This document shows positions 34,624 to 42,557 of a DNA stretch of 64,000 nt, piece by piece (within the stretch, counting starts at the first letter, position 1; each line of letters begins with the position of its first letter). Source of the DNA: Chryseobacterium lathyri (GTDB lineage Bacteria; Bacteroidota; Bacteroidia; Flavobacteriales; Weeksellaceae); NCBI RefSeq assembly GCF_003290185.1, contig NZ_QNFY01000005.1, forward strand, positions 1 to 64,000, in the 5' to 3' direction. Under the pieces are notes generated by a model. The model had not been told where the DNA came from. It made no database searches and saw nothing but the letters and a program-made list of their open reading frames with translations. A program made the position numbers and the translations under genes.

Positions 34624-34700
34624 ATTTCTATTTTTACTTTTATTTTTATGAATGCAAATTACAAAAATCTTAGAAATAGTGAAAGCATTGAAGTGGATTC

Positions 34701-34753
34701 CTTAAATATACTTAACATAATGTTAAAGAAGAGTTCATTTAAGTATATTTAAG
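34701..34753. promoter_or_regulatory. 15-bp inverted repeat upstream of hppD
   Basis: Perfect arms CTTAAATATACTTAA (34701-34715) and TTAAGTATATTTAAG (34739-34753) around 23 nt. It lies 78-130 nt before the hppD ATG with no T tract beside it, so an operator or recognition site is more likely than a terminator. Confidence 0.5.
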
Positions 34754-34823
34754 TTTCTTTATAATAAAACTGGATATCTATCTTTGATACACCAATAAGT
34801 GAAAAAAAAATATTTTCGAAAAA

Positions 34824-34860
34824 AGAAAGCCGTAGAAATTTCTACGGCTTTCTCTATTTT
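34824..34860 (-). terminator. Terminator of the 34865-35650 gene
   Basis: 30-nt perfect palindrome with half AGAAAGCCGTAGAAA, flanked by A residues on one side and T residues on the other; directly after the stop at 34865. Confidence 0.85.
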
Positions 34861-34864
34861 TTAT

Positions 34865-35650
34865 TTAGGCTTTTCTATTTAATCTGCCAGCATCGGGATT
34901 ATAATTATCCCATATTTTCCATGTATTATTTATTTTACGGATAAAATAAATCTGGGTATTAAGCTGATTGACAAAATGTTCCTCTCCGGTTTCACCTACT
35001 TTGAACAGAAGATTCCAAAATTCCTGGGTTTCCAGTATTTTTTTGTCAGGTTCGTCAGTAACCAGGTGAATATCAAAAACCTCGTAGTTGGAACGGTTGT
35101 TTTTAGTCACCAGATGAAAGTCTCTTTCGCATAATTCTTTGCTAAACCCGGAAGCTCTTTCCAAAAACGGAGAACCGTCAAATACCAGATCTTTAAAAAC
35201 TTCGGTTTTATGCTCGGGGAATTTTTTGTAAAATTCAAATGCTGTAGCACAATAATCATATACCATTTGGGTAAGAAATTCAAGGTCGCCTTCTACAGGT
35301 TCCTTTTCCGGACGTTTTAACTTCATGGACTGTATATAGTCGTTAAGGTCTTTATAGCCCAGAAAAATACAGATTTTATCCAGTGTTTTCAGAAATCTGA
35401 GGTCATTATGCGTTTTGTCCTGATAATCGTTTTCAAAAAAACGCTGCAGGGTGACATGTGATATTGTATTTCCTATTTCAAATTTTTTCCCCCCTTTTAG
35501 TTCTTCAGCTTCAGATAATTCATCTTTTATAATTTCAGAAAGAATAATATAATGGCTTCTTTTCCATTCATTCACATTCCCCAAAACAGAATTTCTTACT
35601 TTTTCATGCTTTCCAACTTCTTCTCTTATCGAATTATATATAGTTTTCAA
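34865..35650 (-). CDS. Hypothetical protein with HTH-like N-terminal module
   Basis: 261 aa, family not recognised. Residues about 35-110 (HYIILSEIIKDE ... ISHVTLQRFFENDYQDKTHNDLRFLKTLDKICIFLGYKDLNDYI) resemble the small helical module with a S-xTLxRFF and LGYxxxNDF pattern found at the start of many Bacteroidetes proteins and suspected to bind DNA or protein. Residues 120-261 form an NTF2-like-looking alpha+beta domain (DLEFLTQMVYDYCATAFEFYKKFPEH ... TQIYFIRKINNTWKIWDNY). It lies inside the tyrosine block and could be its regulator; this is inference from position only. Confidence 0.6.
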   Translation of the reverse strand: MKTIYNSIREEVGKHEKVRNSVLGNVNEWKRSHYIILSEIIKDELSEAEELKGGKKFEIGNTISHVTLQRFFENDYQDKTHNDLRFLKTLDKICIFLGYKDLNDYIQSMKLKRPEKEPVEGDLEFLTQMVYDYCATAFEFYKKFPEHKTEVFKDLVFDGSPFLERASGFSKELCERDFHLVTKNNRSNYEVFDIHLVTDEPDKKILETQEFWNLLFKVGETGEEHFVNQLNTQIYFIRKINNTWKIWDNYNPDAGRLNRKA

Positions 35651-35791
35651 TTTCCTTTGGTTTTGAATGAGTTTATCAAAAACATTGCCAAAATGTTAAA
35701 GTATTTCTAAGACCAGTTTTCGTTTTTAGTTATTAATATACTGATTATAATTTATGAAAAAATAGCCAGACAAAATAAAGCTGCGATCTTC

Positions 35792-37066
35792 TTAGTGTTT
35801 AAACCGTTCATAAGCAGCTCGTTCCAGCATTTCTCTATCATCAGGGTGTGCGATGCTGATAAGCTCCTGGGCCCTTTGGCGGAGATTTTTACCATACAAA
35901 TAAGCTGTGCCGTATTCTGTCACTACATAATGTATATGCCCTCTTGTTGTTACAACACCGGCTCCCTGTTTAAGAAAAGGAACGATCCTGGAGACTCCTT
36001 TTTTTGTTCTTGAAGTGATGGCAATAATCGGCTTTCCGTCCTCACTTAGTGCTGCACCTCTCATAAAGTCCATCTGGCCTCCGATTCCGCTGTACTGCAA
36101 TGTCCCGATGGAGTCTGCACATACCTGTCCGGTAAGGTCTATTTCAATGGCAGAATTGATGGCTACCATTTTTTTATTCCTCATGATATTGATCGGGAAG
36201 TTCACGTCGCTTACATCTTTGAATGCGAAAACAGTATTGTCATCCACATAATCGTAAAGCTTTCTGGTACCAAAACAGAAACTTGTGATGGTTTTATTAT
36301 CATTATAACCTTTATATTTGTTATTGATGACATCATTCTGTATCAGGTCTATAACACCGTCACTCAGCATTTCTGTATGAACACCAAGATCTTTATGATT
36401 GGTTAAACATTTAAGGACAGCATCAGGAATGGTTCCGATACCCATCTGTAATGTCGATCTGTCTTCAATAAGTTCTGCTACATTTTTTCCCACAAGCATT
36501 TCCTCAGGGCCTACTTTTGAGCCGTAATCCACAGTTGGGAGTTCTTCTTCGTGCCACACCAGCTTATGGATCCTGCTGATGTGAATCATTCCATCTCCGT
36601 GTGTTCTTGGCATTAAAGGATTGACGATGGCAACAATAATTTTGGCGGTATCAACGGCTGCTCTTGCTACATCTACTGAAGTTCCCAAAGTACAGAAACC
36701 GTGTTTGTCCGGTGGAGAAACGGTTACCAAAGCCACATCCAGCGGAAGTATGTTTTTTCTGAATAGAATAGGAATCTCACTTAGGAATACCGGAACAAAA
36801 TCTCCTCTGTCCGAATTCACTGCATCCCGAACGGGTGTTGATACAAATAGAGAATTAACAAAAAAACTATCCTTGTATTCCGGTTTTGCAATTTCAACGT
36901 TTCCCTGCTGGGTGATGGAAACCATCTCTACATTTTGCAGACGTTGAGATTGTCTCGCCAGTTCATCAATAAGATAATTCGGAGTACAGGCACTTCCATG
37001 GAAAAATACGCGGTTTCCGCTTTTTATAGTATATATCGCTTCTTCTGCACTAATATAATTGTACAT
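35792..37066 (-). CDS. Acetyl-CoA hydrolase/transferase family protein (CoA-transferase)
   Basis: 424 aa class I CoA-transferase of the Cat/ACH1 type. The catalytic Glu is Glu232 in LGVHTEMLSDGVIDL. GIGTIPDAV and the glycine-rich YSGIGGQMDFMRGA form the CoA-binding site, and IHYVVTEYGTAYLYGKNLRQRA is the conserved C-terminal block. It resembles acetate- and 4-hydroxybutyrate-CoA transferases more than the two-subunit acetoacetate enzyme. It begins 27 nt after hmgA and is probably in its operon. Handling of the acetoacetate or acetate from tyrosine breakdown is a plausible but untested role. Confidence 0.88.
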   Translation of the reverse strand: MYNYISAEEAIYTIKSGNRVFFHGSACTPNYLIDELARQSQRLQNVEMVSITQQGNVEIAKPEYKDSFFVNSLFVSTPVRDAVNSDRGDFVPVFLSEIPILFRKNILPLDVALVTVSPPDKHGFCTLGTSVDVARAAVDTAKIIVAIVNPLMPRTHGDGMIHISRIHKLVWHEEELPTVDYGSKVGPEEMLVGKNVAELIEDRSTLQMGIGTIPDAVLKCLTNHKDLGVHTEMLSDGVIDLIQNDVINNKYKGYNDNKTITSFCFGTRKLYDYVDDNTVFAFKDVSDVNFPINIMRNKKMVAINSAIEIDLTGQVCADSIGTLQYSGIGGQMDFMRGAALSEDGKPIIAITSRTKKGVSRIVPFLKQGAGVVTTRGHIHYVVTEYGTAYLYGKNLRQRAQELISIAHPDDREMLERAAYERFKH

Positions 37067-37092
37067 AATGAAATTTTTTATGGGTGAATTTT

Positions 37093-38280
37093 TTATTCCT
37101 GGGAACGGTCTTCCATGGTTTTATCTGATTCTTCCAGCCATGAAGTTTTATAGGAAGGGTCTTCTACTTTCAAAGCTTCTTCTGTAATTTTCAACGGACG
37201 GAAAGGGTCTACCATTACGGCATATTCTTCTGTGAATTTTTTACCGATACTTCTTTCCATGGCTCCCGGGTGAGGCCCGTGTACGATTCCTCCGGGGTGG
37301 AGAGTGAAGTCCATCAGGTCGATGTGGTTACGACTCATGAAATCTCCTTCCGTGTAGAACAGAACCTCATCAGAATCAATATTCGAATGGTTATAAGGAG
37401 CGGGAATAGCTAATGGATGGTAGTCGTACATTCTGGCACAGAACGAACATACAACGAAATTATGACCTTCAAAATTCTGGTGTACCGGTGGCGGTTGGTG
37501 AATTCTTCCAGTGATTGGCTCAAAGTTTTTAATATTGAATTTATAAGGATAAAAGTATCCGTCCCATCCTACAACATCAAACGGATGTGTTGCGTAGATG
37601 AAATCTGTGATCTGGTTTTCTTTTTTTACTTTGATTAAAAATTCTCCTTTCTCATCTTTAGGCTCTTTAAAAACCGGGGGAATCATGTCTCTTTCGCAGA
37701 ACGGAGAATGTTCCAATAGCTGCCCGAATTCATTTCTGTATCGTTTCGGAGTGTAAATAGGAGAGTGGCTTTCAAGCACAAAAAATACGGTGTCTTCTGA
37801 TTTCAGTTCCACTTGATAAATGGTTCCTCTAGGAATAATAAGATAGTCTCCGGTAACAAATTCCAGGTCTCCTACAAAAGTTTTCAGAATCCCGGTTCCG
37901 TTGTGAACGTATAAAAGCTCGTCACATTCAGCATTTTTGTAGAAATAATCCATAGATTTTCTGGGTTTTGACAATCCCATTTTCAGGTCATTGTTCATCA
38001 GAAGGATCTTTCTGCTGTCCATAAAATCGTCCTCAGGTGTTACATTCATCCCCTTAAACATTCTCGGAGCAACGTTTTTTTCCACCGCGATCTTTGGGGT
38101 TACATCTTTTGCAGGTCCAATTGATTTGATCTGTGTAGGTCGGTGCGTATGATAGAGCAATGAGGAAATTCCGTGAAAGCCTTCCGTTCCGAAAAGCTGT
38201 TCATAGTAAAATTTATCTTCCGGTGATTTGAAAATCGTATGTCTTTTTGGTGGGATATTACCCGCTTGATGATATCTCAT
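37093..38280 (-). CDS. hmgA: Homogentisate 1,2-dioxygenase
   Basis: 395 aa iron enzyme opening the homogentisate ring to maleylacetoacetate. The cupin core shows HQNFEGHNFVVCSFCARMYDYHP, NHSNIDSDEVLFYTEGDFMSRNHID and HPGGIVHGPHPGAMERSIG, which hold the His/His/Glu iron ligands. The start is at MRYHQAGNIPPKRHT; the frame runs to 38349, but a -7 box at 38304-38311 lies inside that extension. It leads a unit with the CoA-transferase gene and is divergent from the TonB receptor. Confidence 0.95.
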   Translation of the reverse strand: MRYHQAGNIPPKRHTIFKSPEDKFYYEQLFGTEGFHGISSLLYHTHRPTQIKSIGPAKDVTPKIAVEKNVAPRMFKGMNVTPEDDFMDSRKILLMNNDLKMGLSKPRKSMDYFYKNAECDELLYVHNGTGILKTFVGDLEFVTGDYLIIPRGTIYQVELKSEDTVFFVLESHSPIYTPKRYRNEFGQLLEHSPFCERDMIPPVFKEPKDEKGEFLIKVKKENQITDFIYATHPFDVVGWDGYFYPYKFNIKNFEPITGRIHQPPPVHQNFEGHNFVVCSFCARMYDYHPLAIPAPYNHSNIDSDEVLFYTEGDFMSRNHIDLMDFTLHPGGIVHGPHPGAMERSIGKKFTEEYAVMVDPFRPLKITEEALKVEDPSYKTSWLEESDKTMEDRSQE

Positions 38281-38303
38281 TTTACTTTTTATATCTAGTT
38301 TCT

Positions 38304-38311
38304 CAAATTTA
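38304..38311 (-). promoter_or_regulatory. -7 promoter box of hmgA
   Basis: TAAATTTG on the minus strand, 23 nt before the chosen ATG; it decides the start codon. Confidence 0.62.
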
Positions 38312-38370
38312 ATCATTTTTCGTGAATTCATTCCAACAACATTTGTCATGGTGTTTTGTAATTCAAAAAT

Positions 38371-38394
38371 AATTGTTAGATTTGTCTAACAATT
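38371..38394 (+). promoter_or_regulatory. Palindromic operator overlapping the -7 box of the TonB/thioredoxin operon
   Basis: Perfect 10-bp arms AATTGTTAGA (38371-38380) and TCTAACAATT (38385-38394) surround TTTG. The left arm and centre also make the -7 box TAGATTTG (38377-38384). A repressor bound here would block transcription of the gene starting at 38403. The TTAGA-N4-TCTAA core is reminiscent of DtxR/MntR-type metal-regulator sites (TTAGG-N4-5-CCTAA); that link is inference. Confidence 0.72.
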
Positions 38395-38402
38395 TTAATT
38401 TC

Positions 38403-40472
38403 ATGAAGCGAATACTATTTTCTGTTACTCTTTTATCTTCTTTTTGTTTTTCCCAGGAAACAGACAGCCTGAATATACAGGAAACTATAAAAACGGATTC
38501 AGCAACAATTCCAAAAGCAAAAATCAGAACGAGTACTATTGAAGATGTTGTCATTACCGGAACTATAAAACCTTTCAGCAGATCAAAAAGCCCTGTAGCC
38601 GTAGAGGTTTACAGCCAGAAGTTTTTCCAGAAAAATCCTACTCCAAGCATTTTTGAAGCCATAGCAATGGTTAATGGAGTAAAGCCACAGCTCAATTGCT
38701 CAGTATGTAACACGGGTGATATTCATATCAACGGGCTCGAAGGACCTTATACGATGATCCTGATCGATGGAATGCCCATTGTAAGCTCACTTTCCACAGT
38801 ATATGGGTTGAGTGGAATTCCCAACAGCCTTGTAGATAGAATTGAAGTCGTAAAAGGTCCTGCTTCTTCTATTTACGGTTCTGAAGCAATGGGTGGAGTG
38901 ATCAACATTATCACCAAAAACGCACTGACCGCTCCAAAATTAAGTGTAGACCTGATGATGAGCACCTGGAGTGAAAATAATCTTGATGTTTCAACGAAAT
39001 TTAATATTGGAAAGAATGCTGCATCTTTACTGAGTTTCAATTATTTCAGCTTTAAAGAGAAGATAGACCAGAACAAAGACAATTTCACGGATGCGGCATT
39101 GCAGAGCCGGATTTCTGTTTTCAATAAATGGAATTTTAAAAGAAAAGAAAACCGTCAGGCAAGTTTTGCGTTGAGATATTTATATGAAGACCGTTTTGGC
39201 GGGGAAATGCAGTGGGACAGATCTTACCGCGGAAGCGGAGATGTGTATGGAGAAAGTATTTATACCAACAGGGCGGAAGTGTTTGGACTGTATCAATGGC
39301 CTTTAAAAGAATATATCGTTACCCAGTTTTCTTATAATTATCACGACCAGAACTCTTTTTACGGGAGTAATCCCTATGATGCTCTTCAAAAAGTGGCTTT
39401 TGCACAGACCTATTGGAGCAAAAAGATCGGACAGCATGATCTGACAGGAGGAATTACTTTTAAAAGAACATTTTATGATGATAACACACCCGGGACATTA
39501 TCCGGAGACGGAATCACCAATGCACCGATGAAATCGCCGATCTGGGGAGCTTTTGTACAGGACCAGTGGGAAATTAGTGATAAGCATACTTTGCTGGTTG
39601 GCTACCGCTTTGACTATGACAAAATTCATCATGAAGTACATTCACCAAGGTTGGCATGGAAATTTTCCCCGAATCCCTATCATACACTAAGATTCAATTT
39701 TGGAACTGGTTTTAGGGTAGTCAATCTCTTTACAGAGGATCATGCCGCACTTACCGGCTCCCGTGAAGTATTGATCAAATCAGATCTGAAACCCGAAAGA
39801 TCAGTCAACGGAAACCTGAACTATATCTGGAAAATCCCGGTGGGAACCCGCATGCTGCAATTGGATGCTTCTGCATTTTACACCTATTTCAGCAATAAGA
39901 TTGTAGGAGATTTTGATACTGATCCGGATAAAATTATTTATGATAATCTTAACGGATACGGAATTTCGAGAGGAGCTTCACTGAATGTAGATTTCAACTT
40001 CAGTTTTCCTTTAAGTGTCGGCTTGGGAGTGACCTATCTGGATGTTTACCAGAAATTTGACGGAGACAATAAAAAATCGCAGCAATTACACGCACCGAAA
40101 TGGAGCGGAACTTACAATCTTTCTTATAAGTTTCCGAATGACCTTAGTGTTGATTTCACAGGACAGTTCTACGGACCTATGAGGCTTCCGGTATTGCCTA
40201 ATGACTACCGTCCTGAATATTCACCTTTTTATTCTTTAGCCAATATTCAGGTGTCAAAAAGCTTCAGATCTGGCTTTGAGGTGTATTGCGGGGTGAAGAA
40301 CCTGTTCAATTTTACACCGAAAGATCCTTTGATGAGACCCTTTGATCCGTTTGATAAATATGTAAACGATCCGGTAAATAACCCGAACCATTATACTTTT
40401 GATACTGCTTATGGATATGCACCCATGCAGAAGATCAGAGGTTTCCTCGGGATAAAATATACTTTAAAATGA
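38403..40472 (+). CDS. TonB-dependent outer membrane receptor with CxxC plug motif
   Basis: 689 aa. The signal peptide ends at about residue 18 (FCFSQ). The plug contains GVKPQLNCSVCNTGDIHINGLEGPYTMILIDGMPI, with Cys99 and Cys102 in a CSVC pair, then RIEVVKGPASSIYGSEAMGGVINIITK. The barrel ends in a terminal LGIKYTLK. The start is the ATG just after the palindromic operator; an upstream start would lie in the promoter. Its last 4 nt overlap the thioredoxin-like gene (ATGA). The operator and CxxC plug favour a metal or metal-complex substrate, which is inference. Confidence 0.9.
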   Translation: MKRILFSVTLLSSFCFSQETDSLNIQETIKTDSATIPKAKIRTSTIEDVVITGTIKPFSRSKSPVAVEVYSQKFFQKNPTPSIFEAIAMVNGVKPQLNCSVCNTGDIHINGLEGPYTMILIDGMPIVSSLSTVYGLSGIPNSLVDRIEVVKGPASSIYGSEAMGGVINIITKNALTAPKLSVDLMMSTWSENNLDVSTKFNIGKNAASLLSFNYFSFKEKIDQNKDNFTDAALQSRISVFNKWNFKRKENRQASFALRYLYEDRFGGEMQWDRSYRGSGDVYGESIYTNRAEVFGLYQWPLKEYIVTQFSYNYHDQNSFYGSNPYDALQKVAFAQTYWSKKIGQHDLTGGITFKRTFYDDNTPGTLSGDGITNAPMKSPIWGAFVQDQWEISDKHTLLVGYRFDYDKIHHEVHSPRLAWKFSPNPYHTLRFNFGTGFRVVNLFTEDHAALTGSREVLIKSDLKPERSVNGNLNYIWKIPVGTRMLQLDASAFYTYFSNKIVGDFDTDPDKIIYDNLNGYGISRGASLNVDFNFSFPLSVGLGVTYLDVYQKFDGDNKKSQQLHAPKWSGTYNLSYKFPNDLSVDFTGQFYGPMRLPVLPNDYRPEYSPFYSLANIQVSKSFRSGFEVYCGVKNLFNFTPKDPLMRPFDPFDKYVNDPVNNPNHYTFDTAYGYAPMQKIRGFLGIKYTLK

Positions 40473-40930
40473 AAAATTTTATTCTATTTTTAATGTTAGT
40501 GCCCTGTTTTTATCTGTCTCAGATGAAGACAGGCACTTTTTCTGATCTTGAAACATTGATGAAAAAAGATCCGAAACCCACTATTATCCATCTATATACA
40601 GACTGGTGCTCGGTCTGTAAAATGGAAAAGCATGCGTTGAATGAAGACAGGGAAACCGTGGACTTAATCAATGAAAATTTTTACCTGGTCCATTTTGAAG
40701 CTGAAAAAACGAAAGAAAAAATACGGTTTCAGGGAAAAGAATTTGGATATCTGCCGAATGGAAATTCCGGAATTCATGAATTGGCTCTTGCTTTGTCTAA
40801 AAATAAGGAACAGCCTGTTTATCCCTTGTGGATTGTTCTGGATAAGGATCAGAAGTTAGTATATTATCATGAAGGTCTTTGGATGCCGGAAAATATGAAG
40901 CAGAAACTTCTGGAAATTTCTGCTTTGTAG
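40469..40930 (+). CDS. Exported thioredoxin-fold protein
   Basis: 153 aa with a signal peptide ending near residue 18 (FYLSQ). The redox motif WCSVCK (Cys47, Cys50) sits after the usual beta strand PTIIHLYTDWC, as in the DsbD-gamma/thioredoxin-like class. LLL...QPVYPLWIVLDKDQKLVYYHEG matches the cis-Pro side of the fold. It overlaps the receptor gene by 4 nt, so the two are translationally coupled. Its CSVC motif is the same tetrapeptide as in the receptor plug, suggesting it reduces or loads that pair, an inference. Confidence 0.88.
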   Translation: MKNFILFLMLVPCFYLSQMKTGTFSDLETLMKKDPKPTIIHLYTDWCSVCKMEKHALNEDRETVDLINENFYLVHFEAEKTKEKIRFQGKEFGYLPNGNSGIHELALALSKNKEQPVYPLWIVLDKDQKLVYYHEGLWMPENMKQKLLEISAL

Positions 40931-40933
40931 GTG

Positions 40934-40972
40934 TTTTTTCTCTCGCAGATTGTGCAGATTAAGCAGATTTTG
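40934..40972 (+). repeat. 9-nt period element (GCAGATT type), left copy
   Basis: Reads GCAGATTGT, GCAGATTAA, GCAGATTTT after TTTTTTCTCTC. It matches the reverse complement of 43005-43031 at 25 of 27 positions. Confidence 0.62.
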
Positions 40973-41003
40973 CTTTTTGTAAAATATGTAATACAGAAAA
41001 TCT

Positions 41004-41480
41004 TTAAATTGAATTATCAGCATCAATAAGTACCGCGAGCTGAATACACGGCTCATCCGACCGGTTGCTCCAGGCATGATTGGTTCCTCTCTGTATGACA
41101 ATGTCTCCCGGTTTAAGCAAAGTCTCACCCTCTTCCATGATCAGGTAAAGTTCACCGGAAAGGATGATGATATAATCTAAAGTCTGCGTCTGATGCATCA
41201 TGGGATGAGGTTCTCCGGCTTTAAATTCCATTCCGAGATCTTTATCGGGTGGAATGACAACGTAACGGAAATAAGTCCCGTTTTTTGGAGTTTGCGGAAA
41301 TCCTGTGTTAGGAATTTTTGCTTCAAGATCCAGTGCTGCCGGCATTTTCTGCGTGTTCCAAATATCTGAAATGATAAGCCCCGGAAGATGTTCCACTACG
41401 TTTTCTGTCTGCTGGTCTTCTATAATGACAGATTTCCCGTTTTTGATTCCGGTGACAACGCGTCTGGGTATTTTATTCAT
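41004..41480 (-). CDS. Cupin domain-containing protein
   Basis: 158 aa small beta-barrel protein. The cupin motif 2 region reads YIIILSGELYLIMEEGETLLKPGDIVIQRGTNHAWSNRSDEP, with a metal-binding His near the end and other ligands around HPMMHQTQTLD. The N-terminal part PRRVVTGIKNGKSVIIEDQ is shared by the dioxygenase-like single-cupin proteins next to oxidoreductases. It overlaps the quinone oxidoreductase gene by 8 nt, so it is co-translated. The substrate is unknown. Confidence 0.88.
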   Translation of the reverse strand: MNKIPRRVVTGIKNGKSVIIEDQQTENVVEHLPGLIISDIWNTQKMPAALDLEAKIPNTGFPQTPKNGTYFRYVVIPPDKDLGMEFKAGEPHPMMHQTQTLDYIIILSGELYLIMEEGETLLKPGDIVIQRGTNHAWSNRSDEPCIQLAVLIDADNSI

Positions 41481-42465
41481 GTTTCATGATGAGTTTGTGA
41501 CCGTGGGTCTGATTATTTTTAAGAATGGAATGGGCTTTCAAAACTGTTTCCAGAGAAAGATTACCGATTGTTTTGTATTGAGGCGGGCTGATAATTCCGG
41601 TCTCAATAAGGTTAGAGATTTCCTCCAGATTTCCTTTGTAATATTGATAATCCTTGCTCATGGTATAGGAATAATTGGAAATATTCACGATTACAGTTCC
41701 TTTGTTAAAAAGGGTTTCATGGGCATCTTTTGTGATAAGGGCGGTAACATCGGCATAGGTTCCATTAATTTTTAAGACATCTGCTGTGACCTCGGACATA
41801 TAATTTCCCACGAGATCGATTCCAAAATCGAAAGGCTTATTGTTATTAGCTTTTAAAAGATTGGCAACAAGATTTTCTTCTTTATAATTGATGATTTGAT
41901 GATTTTGTAAACCAATTTTCAATAGAATTTGTCTGTTTTCCTCACTTCCAACAGTTGCCACAACATTGTGGAAATCATTTGCCGTTAAATATTTAATAAC
42001 AAAAGCACCAACTCCGCCCGTTGCTCCGGTTACTAAAATTGTATCATCAGTGTTTAATTTCAAACGTTTGAAGGTCTGCAGTGCGGTAAGTCCTGCCGAA
42101 GGAATGGCAGCGGCCTGCTCAAAAGAAATGCTTTTAGGCTTCAGTGCGACGATGGCTTCCGGAACGGCAATATATTCGGCATAAGAACCATTGCTTCCCA
42201 TGGATCCGCTTCCACAGAATACTTCATCTCCGATATTGAACTGATGGGCGGCAGCTCCTTTCTCCACAATAATACCGGACAGCTCACGGCCTAAAATAGG
42301 TGAACTGACCAGCCTTCGTTCAAGTTCATTCTCAATCATCTGGTAATCAATCGGGTTAAAACCGCTCGCTTTGATCTGAATTAAGACTTCATGATCTTTT
42401 GGAGTTGGCTTTTCGAACACAGCATTTTCAAGCTGGAAATTTTTATTTAATGCAATAACTTTCAT
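41473..42465 (-). CDS. Zinc-type alcohol dehydrogenase-like/quinone oxidoreductase
   Basis: 330 aa MDR-superfamily NADPH-dependent reductase. The GroES-like half contains GFNPIDYQMIE and ILGRELSGIIVEKGA; the Rossmann half has the ATGGVGAFVIKYL nucleotide motif, QAAAIPSAGLTALQTFKRL and ENLVANLLKANNNKPFDFGID. Catalytic zinc ligands are missing, as in the quinone oxidoreductase branch. The start at MKVIALNKNF is preferred, since the longer frame covers the -7 box region. It is divergent from the HxlR regulator and probably controlled by it. Confidence 0.9.
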   Translation of the reverse strand: MKVIALNKNFQLENAVFEKPTPKDHEVLIQIKASGFNPIDYQMIENELERRLVSSPILGRELSGIIVEKGAAAHQFNIGDEVFCGSGSMGSNGSYAEYIAVPEAIVALKPKSISFEQAAAIPSAGLTALQTFKRLKLNTDDTILVTGATGGVGAFVIKYLTANDFHNVVATVGSEENRQILLKIGLQNHQIINYKEENLVANLLKANNNKPFDFGIDLVGNYMSEVTADVLKINGTYADVTALITKDAHETLFNKGTVIVNISNYSYTMSKDYQYYKGNLEEISNLIETGIISPPQYKTIGNLSLETVLKAHSILKNNQTHGHKLIMKHE

Positions 42466-42483
42466 ATCAGTAAATTTGATACA

Positions 42484-42491
42484 CAAATGTA
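42484..42491 (-). promoter_or_regulatory. -7 promoter box of the oxidoreductase-cupin operon
   Basis: TACATTTG on the minus strand, 18 nt before the oxidoreductase ATG. Confidence 0.6.
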
Positions 42492-42505
42492 AAGTGAGAA
42501 TGGTT

Positions 42506-42543
42506 TATATTTGCTACCAGTTAACTATTGGTAACTAGTTACC
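42506..42543 (+). promoter_or_regulatory. HxlR gene promoter and palindromic operator
   Basis: A -7 box TATATTTG at 42506-42513 is followed by the perfect 14-bp palindrome GGTAACTAGTTACC at 42530-42543, with a related half-site CCAGTTAACTATTGG just before it. It lies between two divergent genes and over the start region of the regulator gene, an expected place for HxlR autoregulation. Confidence 0.62.
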
Positions 42544-42557
42544 TTAATGAAACTATT

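Noticed and set aside
38281..38349. N-terminal extension of hmgA to 38349
   Set aside because: The extension covers a -7 promoter box, and homogentisate dioxygenases begin near MRYHQ.
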